From Calothrix sp. PCC 6303 (GTDB lineage Bacteria; Cyanobacteriota; Cyanobacteriia; Cyanobacteriales; Nostocaceae): a stretch of DNA of 64,000 bases. Below, in pieces: positions 56,966-64,000 of the stretch. The DNA lies in contig NC_019751.1 of assembly GCF_000317435.1 (NCBI RefSeq), positions 1,860,001-1,924,000 on the forward strand, given 5' to 3'. The translations under genes were made by a program, and so were the position numbers. The notes under the pieces are model-generated. The model did not search any database. It was not told the origin of the DNA and saw only the letters and a list, made by a program, of their open reading frames with translations. Numbering within the stretch: the first letter of the stretch is position 1; every line of letters begins with the position of its first letter.

Positions 56966-58732
56966 CTATTTCAAAAGTGGTAAGTTGATACAGAAGGTTG
57001 CTCCTTGATCAACCCCGGGGCTGATAGCACTAATAGTTCCGTGATGAATTTCTACAAGATATCTAACTATCGATAGCCCTAATCCTAAACCTCCGTGATG
57101 CCTTGTTGTACTGCCGTCTGCTTGCCGGAAACGGTCAAAAACATAGGGTAAAAATTCCGGTTTAATGCCGATACCAGTGTCTTTGATAGTAATTTTTGCT
57201 TGCTGAAAGTCAATTTTTTCCAGGTGAATTTCCACTTTTCCACCGCTATTTGTGAATTTGATCGCGTTACTAAGCAAATTCCAAATTACTTGTTGAAGAC
57301 GACTGGAGTCACCAGCAACGATGAATTGGGAGGGGGATCTCGTCGAGTTGACGGAGTTAGAAATACCTGATATTGGTGGTATGGGTGAATGGGTAGAAAG
57401 AGATGTGATTTTCTTGTTTTCAACTAGGGAAATATTATCTAAGTTAAAAGTCTGATTGGGGTTTTTGGATGCTGAATCCATTGATTGGGGTGCATCAGAT
57501 TCAAGAGTGGAGCTATAATTTTCCGTTGTGGAAGTATCATCTGGTGTTTGAATATGTTTAATAAATTCAAGTTGAATGTTTTTGGTTTTTGCTTCCAATT
57601 GCAAAGTGTCAATCACAGCCGAAATTACCGATATTAAATCTACCGGAGACAAGTTAAGACGCAATTTACCATGCATAATCCTCGAAATATCGAGGATATC
57701 GTCGATGAGTTGGGTTTGCAATATGGCGTTACGTTCGATGGTTTCTAAGGCTTTTTCAATTACGTTTTGGTCGAGTTTACGCGATCGCAGTAATTTTGCC
57801 CAGCCGAATATAGCGTTCAACGGTGTCCTAAGTTCATGAGAAAGTGTAGCAATAAATTCATCTTTAAGACGGTTTGCTGTTTCGGCTTCTTTTCTAATTG
57901 TTTGTTCCCGCACCAGTTCAATTTGTTTTTGTTCGGCTTCTTTGCGTTTGGTAATATCTTCAACTGCACCTACGTAACCGATAACTGTGTCTGTATCTGA
58001 ATGTAGAGGAGCAGAACTCAAGAAAATCCATCGCTCAATATTTTGGGGAGTGAGGATGCGAAATTCTCGGTTATAGGTAGTACCAACCTGCAATGCTTCA
58101 TGCCAATTAGCGATCGCTTCTTCCCGTTCTTCCGGATGAATTGCCTCTGTCCAGCTTACAACGGATTTCGTATCATAAATTTCTTGAAAGCGAGGGTTGA
58201 CATAAGTACAAACACCATGGATATCTGTTGTAAAAATACCAATTGGTGAACAAGCGCTGAGACTACGAAATAACTCTTCACTTTGTTGTAAGTCATGATT
58301 GAGGGCTTCTAATTGAGCAGCTTGTCGTTTTAACTCGGCATTTTTTTGGTATAATTCCACAAATGCGATCGCTTTGTATTTCAAAATATCGCCGTTGATG
58401 GGTTTAAATAAATAATCCACTGCTCCCAAGGAGTAACCTCGGCTCACCATTTTGTCAGTGGAGGTGAAAGCAGTCAGGAAAATAATAGGTGTATGGCGAG
58501 AGCGATCGCGTTGTCGAATTAAAGTTGCTGTCTCAAACCCATCAATATTCGGCATCTGGACATCTAGCAAAATCAAAGCAAAATCTTGATTCAGTATACA
58601 TTTTAGTGCTTCGGTTCCCGATGTTGCTCGCACTAAATTGTGACCTAAGCTTTCTAAAATTGCCTCCAGTGCTAGTAGGTTTTCTGGACGGTCATCCACA
58701 AGTAGAATGTTTACTTTAGGTTCAGACGACAT
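56966..58732 (-). CDS. Hybrid sensor kinase (receiver-PAS-histidine kinase)
   Basis: 588 residues. An N-terminal receiver with acceptor Asp57 ([16 protein letters not shown]), a coiled linker ([20 protein letters not shown]), a PAS-PAC domain at about 150-265 ([36 protein letters not shown]), His[22 protein letters not shown] (about residue 300) and a HATPase ([46 protein letters not shown]). A Ser/Thr/Asn-rich stretch of about 75 residues (roughly 385-460) is inserted between HisKA and the ATP domain. Signal and partner regulator unknown; a receiver at the N-terminus indicates input from another kinase. Confidence 0.9.
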   Translation of the reverse strand: MSSEPKVNILLVDDRPENLLALEAILESLGHNLVRATSGTEALKCILNQDFALILLDVQMPNIDGFETATLIRQRDRSRHTPIIFLTAFTSTDKMVSRGYSLGAVDYLFKPINGDILKYKAIAFVELYQKNAELKRQAAQLEALNHDLQQSEELFRSLSACSPIGIFTTDIHGVCTYVNPRFQEIYDTKSVVSWTEAIHPEEREEAIANWHEALQVGTTYNREFRILTPQNIERWIFLSSAPLHSDTDTVIGYVGAVEDITKRKEAEQKQIELVREQTIRKEAETANRLKDEFIATLSHELRTPLNAIFGWAKLLRSRKLDQNVIEKALETIERNAILQTQLIDDILDISRIMHGKLRLNLSPVDLISVISAVIDTLQLEAKTKNIQLEFIKHIQTPDDTSTTENYSSTLESDAPQSMDSASKNPNQTFNLDNISLVENKKITSLSTHSPIPPISGISNSVNSTRSPSQFIVAGDSSRLQQVIWNLLSNAIKFTNSGGKVEIHLEKIDFQQAKITIKDTGIGIKPEFLPYVFDRFRQADGSTTRHHGGLGLGLSIVRYLVEIHHGTISAISPGVDQGATFCINLPLLK

Positions 58733-59080
58733 TACATTAATGTATGTTTGTGAATAGTCTATATGTTTTTGCCTTTTTGGACTTAAGTATCAGTCTGCAA
58801 TCTTCGTATCAATAAATAATAGTTGAATAGTCAAGATTTCGGATGTTAAAAATAGCTAATCTAGAGATTTATCAAAAAACTAAGCAACAAAACCGCTACT
58901 GTCCTTAGCAATATATATTACTACAAAGCATTTGTCTGAAAATCTATCAACTGACTGAGTGACAAGAATCAAAGGTATGAGAAGCAAAAATATGTTTTTG
59001 TAACGTACTGTGATTTATTTTACTCTCAGGTGTATTATTTTTAGCTTATCCTTTGTAGTGGTGCGTCTAGAGAAAGATAT

Positions 59081-60289
59081 ATGGAACGAGGAATTTCCCT
59101 ACTCGGTATACTAGTATTTATTGGTATATCTTACGCTTTATCCGTCAATCGTAAAGCTGTGCGTTGGCGAACAGTTGCTTGGGGTTTGGGGTTAGAGTTT
59201 GCCTTTGCAATCCTGATTCTCAAAACACCTTGGGGTTTAAAAATTTTTAGATCTTTGGGTGATGGAGTAAGTAATTTTTTGGCGTTTTCTGACAAAGGTG
59301 CAGAATTTGTCTTTGGTAAAAATTTCCAAGACCATTTTTTTGCCTTTAAAATTCTCCCAACAATTATCTTTTTCTCATCATTCATCAGTATTCTCTACCA
59401 TTACGGAATTTTGCAGTGGGTAGTCAATGGTTTAGCTTGGGTGATGATGAAAACCATGGGAACATCTGGTGCAGAATCTTTATCCACTGCGGGAAATATT
59501 TTTCTAGGTCCGACTGAATCACCTTTGTTAGTCAAACCCTTTGTGGCAAAGATGACGCAATCGGAACTATTTGCAGTGATGACGGGGGGATTTGCAACAG
59601 TTGCAGGTGGTGTTATAGGTGCATATTTATCATTTGGGATTCCACCAGAACACCTAATAGCTGCTTTTTTTATGACTGCACCCACTGCTTTGGTGGTGGC
59701 AAAGCTAATTTATCCAGAAACTTCAGTTTCTGAGACTGCTGGTAATGTCAAAATGAAGGTGGAAACCAATTACGCTAACGCCATTGATGCTGCAACCACA
59801 GGGGCGCTGGATGGTGTAAAGTTGGCTGTGAATGTTGGGGTGATGATTCTGGCTTTTTTGGCGCTTTTATCTGTTTTTAACGCCTTTTTAGCATTTATCG
59901 GCACTCGTATCGGTTTGCCACAACTTTCGCTAGAGTGGGTTTTATCATTTGTCATGGCTCCTTTGGCTTGGTTAATGGGTGTACCAACCCAAGATTGTAT
60001 GCAGGTAGGAGTACTTTTAGGTAAGAAGACGATTTTAAATGAGTTTTTAGCCTATCAGGATTTAAAAGTATTAATTGACAATAAGCAAATTTCCCAACGG
60101 GGAATAATTATTGCTACTTACGCTTTATGTAATTTTGCTAATGTTGGTTCTATTGGGATTACCATTGGGGGAATCAGCGGGATGGCACCCGACAGACAGC
60201 ATGATTTAGCGAAAATGGGTGTAAGATCGATGACTGGTGGTTTATTAGCGGGTTTCATCACAGCTGCGATCGCGGGAATGCTAATTTAA
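59081..60289 (+). CDS. nupC: Concentrative nucleoside transporter (NupC family)
   Basis: 402 residues with about ten membrane spans. The NupC/CNT motifs: LEFAFAILILKTPWGLKIF, SAGNIFLGPTESPLLVKPF-type gate (TAGNIFLGPTESP), AVMTGGFATVAGGVIGAY (substrate site) and CNFANVGSIGITIGGISGM. It imports nucleosides coupled to Na+ or H+. It converges on a nucleoside phosphorylase gene, linking uptake to salvage. Long N-terminal hydrophobic helix; the ATG at 59081 follows a spacer with no strong SD. Confidence 0.92.
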   Translation: MERGISLLGILVFIGISYALSVNRKAVRWRTVAWGLGLEFAFAILILKTPWGLKIFRSLGDGVSNFLAFSDKGAEFVFGKNFQDHFFAFKILPTIIFFSSFISILYHYGILQWVVNGLAWVMMKTMGTSGAESLSTAGNIFLGPTESPLLVKPFVAKMTQSELFAVMTGGFATVAGGVIGAYLSFGIPPEHLIAAFFMTAPTALVVAKLIYPETSVSETAGNVKMKVETNYANAIDAATTGALDGVKLAVNVGVMILAFLALLSVFNAFLAFIGTRIGLPQLSLEWVLSFVMAPLAWLMGVPTQDCMQVGVLLGKKTILNEFLAYQDLKVLIDNKQISQRGIIIATYALCNFANVGSIGITIGGISGMAPDRQHDLAKMGVRSMTGGLLAGFITAAIAGMLI

Positions 60290-60301
60290 ACTAACAACCA
60301 T

Positions 60302-60332
60302 GAAACTCCCCTTTCTGCACATGGGGAGTTTC
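60302..60332. terminator. Bidirectional terminator between nupC and phosphorylase
   Basis: GAAACTCCCC (60302-60311) and GGGGAGTTTC (60323-60332) form a perfect 10-bp stem with an 11-base loop in the 46-base gap between convergent stop codons. It can end both transcripts. Confidence 0.85.
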
Positions 60333-60335
60333 AAC

Positions 60336-61118
60336 TTAATCAGGTTCAATCCATTGCTGTGCTGTCCGCACGGCTACCTTGATGGCATTATCAATAGCAA
60401 TACTTTTTTGCTCCAATATCACATTTTCAGCAATCGTCCGCTGTGCTAGTACCCCACATACACAACCAGCACGAAAACCATAAACACTTGCCATCTTAAA
60501 TAAAGTGCCGCACTCCATTTCATAATTGAGTATATTTAAACGTCGATATTCATCTGTGATACCTTGAAGCGATCGCATCAAATGCGGATTAGCTGAATCT
60601 GTACGCTCCTGTCCCTCGTAAAAGGTATCAACTGACGCGGTAACACCTACATGGTATTTTACACCCAAGTCCCGTGCAGCATTAACCAAAGCTACTGTGG
60701 TAAATGGATCTGCGGCTGCTGGATACTCAATTGGTGCAATATCATTAGCTGCACCTTGACGACACAAAGCAGCATTGGTAATCACGATACTACCTACAGG
60801 TATATGTTCTTGAATTGATCCGCAAGTACCAACACGAATAATTTGCCTAATTCCAACCTGTATTAATTCATTCACAACAATGCTCAGAGATGATGCTCCC
60901 ATCCCACTAGTGGTAGATAAAAGCGTTTTCCCATTAGGCAGAATACCAAGATAACTATTCAATCCTCTATTAGAAGATATTACAGTTACTGAATCTAAAT
61001 ATGACTGAGCAATTATCAATGCTCTCTCAGGATCACCAGATAGTAAGGCTATAGTTGGTGGTGATTTCCCAAGTTCATCTTTTCCAAAACCGATATGGTA
61101 TAGCTTGTTACTAGTCAC
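60336..61118 (-). CDS. Nucleoside phosphorylase (uridine phosphorylase-like)
   Basis: 260 residues of the PNP/UDP family: GDPERALIIAQSYLDSV (phosphate site), TTSGMGASSLSIVVNELI, IIRVGTCGSIQEHIPVGSI, and ILNYEMECGTLFKMASVYGF (ribose site ExE). It splits a nucleoside with phosphate to base and ribose-1-phosphate. The MECGTLF pattern resembles uridine phosphorylase more than PNP, but purine activity is possible. Convergent with nupC, from which it is separated by 46 bases and one terminator. Confidence 0.88.
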   Translation of the reverse strand: MTSNKLYHIGFGKDELGKSPPTIALLSGDPERALIIAQSYLDSVTVISSNRGLNSYLGILPNGKTLLSTTSGMGASSLSIVVNELIQVGIRQIIRVGTCGSIQEHIPVGSIVITNAALCRQGAANDIAPIEYPAAADPFTTVALVNAARDLGVKYHVGVTASVDTFYEGQERTDSANPHLMRSLQGITDEYRRLNILNYEMECGTLFKMASVYGFRAGCVCGVLAQRTIAENVILEQKSIAIDNAIKVAVRTAQQWIEPD

Positions 61119-61164
61119 CTAAAATAGTTAACTCCAATCTTGATTGCCACTAGTGGGTTGAAAA

Positions 61165-61755
61165 TTACTTAACTTCTTGATCCAAAATCAGCCACCACTC
61201 TTTGCGTTGAGAGTTCCAAGCAGGTACAGGAGTCTCACCAACTACATAGGGACCCCAGTACCGACGGGAACCATCTTGGGCAAAAGCCACTAAAATATCA
61301 CCTTTTCCTAACTTTAAACTTCCCTGTGGCAGCGACAGTAATAAACCACGTTCGCTTCCTTCCTGTGGAGCAAAATCCCAATGCGCTGGTACGTTTGTGA
61401 CTTTTGACTGTTCTGTTGCAGTGGCTTTTTGCTCTGATCCCCGCGAAAGTAAAGCTAATCTGACAGCCTGATTAGTTTGATTGCTCATTCGCAAAGTTCC
61501 CACACCAACTTGACTATTACCTACATCAATTTTATATGTCAGTAGCTTTGCTGGATTTACAACCTGATTTGGAGATGAAGAAACAACATCTTTTTCAGAA
61601 ACTATTGGAACTTCGACAGATGAAACTGAACTAGAATCATTTGGATCGGGTTCATAAGAAATACTTACTTGATAACATCCTGCAAATACTCCTAATATTC
61701 CCAAGCAAAATGCAGCCAGAATAGTTTGACGATACCTTGGCAATTTTATATTCAT
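61165..61755 (-). CDS. Predicted lipoprotein, unknown function
   Basis: 196 residues. The signal segment ILAAFCLGILGVFAGCYQ shows a lipobox (FAGC, Cys about 27). A Ser-rich linker (DPNDSSSVSSVEV) is followed by a beta-rich C-terminal domain (LLTYKIDVGNSQVGVGTLRM; RYWGPYVVGETPVPAW) that I do not recognise. It is 46 bases upstream of the phosphorylase on the same strand, so the two may be co-transcribed from here. Location would be periplasmic or lumenal. Confidence 0.8.
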   Translation of the reverse strand: MNIKLPRYRQTILAAFCLGILGVFAGCYQVSISYEPDPNDSSSVSSVEVPIVSEKDVVSSSPNQVVNPAKLLTYKIDVGNSQVGVGTLRMSNQTNQAVRLALLSRGSEQKATATEQSKVTNVPAHWDFAPQEGSERGLLLSLPQGSLKLGKGDILVAFAQDGSRRYWGPYVVGETPVPAWNSQRKEWWLILDQEVK

Positions 61756-62787
61756 AGTTAATTAGAAATAAGATTTAGTTTGAAGTCTGAATAAACACAA
61801 AGCAGTAATTTCGATCAAACAAGAATATCGAATAATAAGCTACAGATAACTAACTGGGGATCGATAATCAGGGCTTCTCTACCCAGACAGAAAAGTATTA
61901 AATGTCTATAGATTTATAGATAAACTTCGTCTATCTTGGGAACTGTAGTTTTCCATCAAAACCTTGAGTAGGCGTAGCCAGCCCTACGGGCTGATGCTAG
62001 TTTGCGACAAGCCGCTATGTCGTAAGACGACATGCTATGGTACGCGTCTACCTTACGACCCTCCGGGAAGCCGCTACGCGTCTACGCAATGACGCATTTG
62101 AATCGCTCAAAAAACTCCGGGTTTCATCATGGACGAGGTTTAACCTACTTCTTTGAGAGGTCGAGGAGCTAAATACCTATAGCGAACCAAAACTAGTATG
62201 GTATGGCACTAAGTAAATCACGGTTAAATAACAAACTAATTAAATAGTTGCTCAAGCTGGTTTTATTTTCTAACTTGAGAACTACCTTGGTATTTTGTTT
62301 TTTGGACTACGAACTATATAGCATCAATAAGAAAACAGAGAATAACTAGGGGTTTTTCTCCTAGAGATAAAATTATTATCTCAATACTTGCCTATTATGG
62401 CTAAATTGTCATTAGTTATTTACCGAAACTTGCCTTCTCAGATTAGACTGCCAAACGTAAAGTATCGTAAAAATACTTTCATTAGTGGCAGTAGTTCCCT
62501 AGCTTACCTGGTATCTAAGCCTAGTCAAAAAACACATCAACAGAATTATTCTCTTGATAGATTCGCCTATAAGTTTCAGACTAATTGTATCCTAGACTAC
62601 AATTTGAACTTGTATCAGAATTTTATCCGCAGAGATTCGAGGATATGTACAATGGAGATGACAACAGTGAAAACTAAATACTGCTCTTAATACTATTTAA
62701 ACTTAATCATCCACTTTTTATATCCCTATTATTAGGATACTTAATAATAGTTTTATTTTCACTAAAATTTTCCAAAGTTGCTTCCAA
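61756..62787. other. Repeat-bearing intergenic region
   Basis: About 1.03 kb. The tract at 62009-62095 is the second and longer copy of the GCCGCTATGTCGTAAGACGACA repeat (first at 56769). A weak 100-codon frame at 62388-62690 begins with TTG and has no domain, so it is not called. The remainder is AT-rich; the ycf20 promoter lies near 62700-62780. Confidence 0.55.
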
Positions 62788-63117
62788 ATGCAGAATACAC
62801 GTTTAAACAACTTGTTTGATGCGATCGCACGCAGAACCCAGGAGGTATTTGTAAATCCCTGGAGGAGATTATCACTGCTTGTAATTAGCTTCCTGTCTGG
62901 TTTTTTCCTGGGAACAGCAGTTTCCACTACAGCCGGACAAAAAGCCGAACTTGATATAGTTGCTGCCGCATTTATTCTTATAATTACAGAAACTGTCAGC
63001 CGAATATACTATCGACGAGGAAACGGAACCAACTCCCTAGGATTGGAAGTTCTAAATACCCTCAAAATTGGTTTAATGTATAGTCTGTTTATTGAAGCAC
63101 TAAAACTGGGATCATGA
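62788..63117 (+). CDS. ycf20: Ycf20-family (DUF565) membrane protein
   Basis: 109 residues matching the chloroplast/cyanobacterial Ycf20 family: RLNNLFDAIARRTQEVFVNPW then two or three membrane segments (LSLLVISFLSGFFLGTAVST; LDIVAAAFILIITETVSRIYY) and LEVLNTLKIGLMYSLFIEALKLGS. The family is conserved in cyanobacteria, algae and plants; a plant member affects non-photochemical quenching, so a thylakoid-envelope role is possible. There is no operon partner. ATG at 62788. Confidence 0.9.
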   Translation: MQNTRLNNLFDAIARRTQEVFVNPWRRLSLLVISFLSGFFLGTAVSTTAGQKAELDIVAAAFILIITETVSRIYYRRGNGTNSLGLEVLNTLKIGLMYSLFIEALKLGS

Positions 63118-63120
63118 TGG

Positions 63121-63186
63121 GACGAGGGCAGGAGGCAGAAGGCAGAAGGCAGGAGGCAGGAGGCAGAAGGCAGAAGGAAGGAGGAA
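63121..63186. repeat. GGCAGAA/GGCAGGA heptamer array
   Basis: About seven heptamers in a row (GCAGGAGGCAGAAGGCAGAA and further copies) start a few bases after the ycf20 stop. This is a purine-only STRR, related to the 12-bp unit at 30951-31062. Not coding. Confidence 0.85.
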
Positions 63187-63519
63187 GCTTGAACAGGAAA
63201 GCAAACACTTTCTCTTAAAAAGGGGAGACTTGTACCATGTTGACTTCGCTCAAAGGGATCTGCGGTGTATACAGAAGTCTTTTAGAGTTGCATCCCAGGC
63301 TTTTGATTCCCCAACTCCCTTACACTTGGCGAAGCCGCTCTAAAAGAGCTAGGGGACAGAATACCTCTCAAAGTCTCCCAATTTATCGGGGATTTAGGGG
63401 GATCTACGACGATTTTTATTTTGGACAGAGATGTGTGTACACCGTAGGGGGGAAAAGAGGGAAGGGAGAAAAGAGGATCAAATCCTTAACTGTTCACTGT
63501 TCACTGATAACTGATTTCC
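63187..63519. other. Spacer between ycf20 and glycerate kinase gene
   Basis: About 330 bases. A 99-codon frame (63237-63536) lies in a GC-richer repetitive spacer (CTCAAAGTCTCCCAATTTATC; ATTTAGGGGGATCTACG) and is not believed to be a gene. A STRR cluster TGTTCACTGTTCACTGATAA (63491-63510) directly precedes the start at 63520. Confidence 0.5.
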
Positions 63520-64000
63520 ATGAACTGGTTAGATAAAACTTTAATTACTGCCAAAGCGACAATATTAACAGATACTTCGAGAGCAAAAGCATTTGGAATC
63601 ACACCTCAAAATATTGATGTCGCAATTGAAGAGCGTGCAGAATTATTTAAACTTGTGTATCCAGAGTTTTGCGAATTCTGTATCAACGTATTAAAAATAA
63701 AAACCAATTCAGAGGAAATGGAAAGCTTCCACGACATAAGTCGTTCCCTATTGTGGGATTTGTGGCTCCCTTTGGGGTTAAAGTTGGCAAACTGCCGGGA
63801 AAATTTGCAGCGTCCCTTGATTCAGGGTATTTTGGGAGGGCAGGGGACAGGTAAAACCACCCTGGCTCAAGCCATGGGGTTAATTTTAGCAAAATTAGGA
63901 TATAAAACCCTAAGTTTATCGCTAGATGACCTGTACAAAACATATAGCGATCGCATTCAACTCCAACAGCAAGATTCTCGTCTACTTTGGCGTGGACCAC
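63520..64000 (+). CDS. glyK: D-glycerate 3-kinase, N-terminal part (runs off the window)
   Basis: Open from the ATG at 63520 to the window end (160 codons, no stop). It reads MNWLDKTLITAKATILTDTS, a helical N-terminal part, then a P-loop NTPase region: QGILGGQGTGKTTLAQAMG with GGQGTGKTT at residues 106-114 and SLSLDDLYKTYSDRIQLQQQ. This is the plant/cyanobacterial glycerate 3-kinase, the last photorespiratory enzyme returning glycerate to 3-phosphoglycerate. The N-terminal extension relative to the P-loop and the DDLYKTYSDR motif are typical. A leftward 105-codon frame over the same bases is a shadow. Confidence 0.88.
   Translation, partial: MNWLDKTLITAKATILTDTSRAKAFGITPQNIDVAIEERAELFKLVYPEFCEFCINVLKIKTNSEEMESFHDISRSLLWDLWLPLGLKLANCRENLQRPLIQGILGGQGTGKTTLAQAMGLILAKLGYKTLSLSLDDLYKTYSDRIQLQQQDSRLLWRGP

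Noticed and set aside
62388-62690. Rightward 100-codon frame
   Set aside because: TTG start, unusual composition and no recognisable feature; kept as intergenic.
63237-63536. Rightward 99-codon frame ahead of the glycerate kinase gene
   Set aside because: Lies in dispersed repeat sequence and overlaps the supported start of glycerate kinase in another frame.
63683-64000. Leftward 105-codon frame at the window end
   Set aside because: Antisense to the glycerate kinase P-loop region, which has clear motifs on the plus strand.

Overview
The window looks like chromosomal DNA of a filamentous, probably heterocyst-forming cyanobacterium (Nostocales: Nostoc, Calothrix, Tolypothrix or Scytonema-like). 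Reasons: dense HIP1 octamers (GCGATCGC); a cyanobacterial tmRNA with tag ANNIVKFARKDALVAA; an rrn operon with tRNA-Ile and tRNA-Ala in the spacer; PII with Ser49; glyQ separate from glyS; Ycf20; a photorespiratory-type glycerate kinase; an SLH-domain porin; and short tandemly repeated sequences between genes. The species cannot be named from the sequence alone.

Layout. 1-6.1 kb: end of the ATP synthase gamma gene, ssrA, thiD, a coiled-coil membrane protein, glnB behind a perfect NtcA half-site pair, rdgB, a Uma2 nuclease-like gene and a phosphohexomutase. 6.1-11.6 kb: a GT4 glycosyltransferase, a small secreted protein, a PIN / STAS-like (DUF4325) gene pair and glyQ. 11.7-17.2 kb: complete rRNA operon 16S-Ile-Ala-23S-5S with promoter and terminator. 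17.5-20.7 kb: Fe superoxide dismutase, a small conserved protein, purM, a PHP phosphoesterase. 21-29 kb: accessory region with a TPR protein, a B12-type radical SAM enzyme, and a two-gene conflict-type module: a small EACC1-like protein followed by a 1084-residue CHAT protease-NTPase-TPR protein whose TPR units are nearly identical 120-bp DNA repeats. The gene's 3' flank holds a palindromic mobile repeat inside a broken reading frame.

29-43.5 kb: coiled-coil and membrane-anchored cyanobacterial proteins, a DUF1980/permease pair, a histidine kinase with eroded ATP motifs, two DUF2382 stress-type genes, a cupin, a metal-binding lipoprotein that has lost three of four metal ligands, tmk, holB and a J-domain protein. 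43.7-46.4 kb: an IS701-like insertion sequence (a shorter relative sits at 32.9 kb) and a 5'-truncated di-haem peroxidase gene. 46.5-52.3 kb: an ABC1 kinase and the phosphate-sensing trio sphR-sphS-phoU. 52.3-64 kb: long intergenic tracts with hairpins, a Crp/Fnr regulator, an SLH porin, a hybrid sensor kinase, a convergent nucleoside transporter/phosphorylase pair, a lipoprotein, ycf20 and the start of glycerate 3-kinase.

Most genes are monocistronic housekeeping genes separated by repeat-rich spacers. Visible functional groupings are sphRSU (phosphate), nupC plus nucleoside phosphorylase (salvage), DUF1980 plus permease, the DUF2382 pair, PIN plus DUF4325, and EACC1 plus CHAT-NTPase-TPR. 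The last is the best candidate for an interesting, little-described system.
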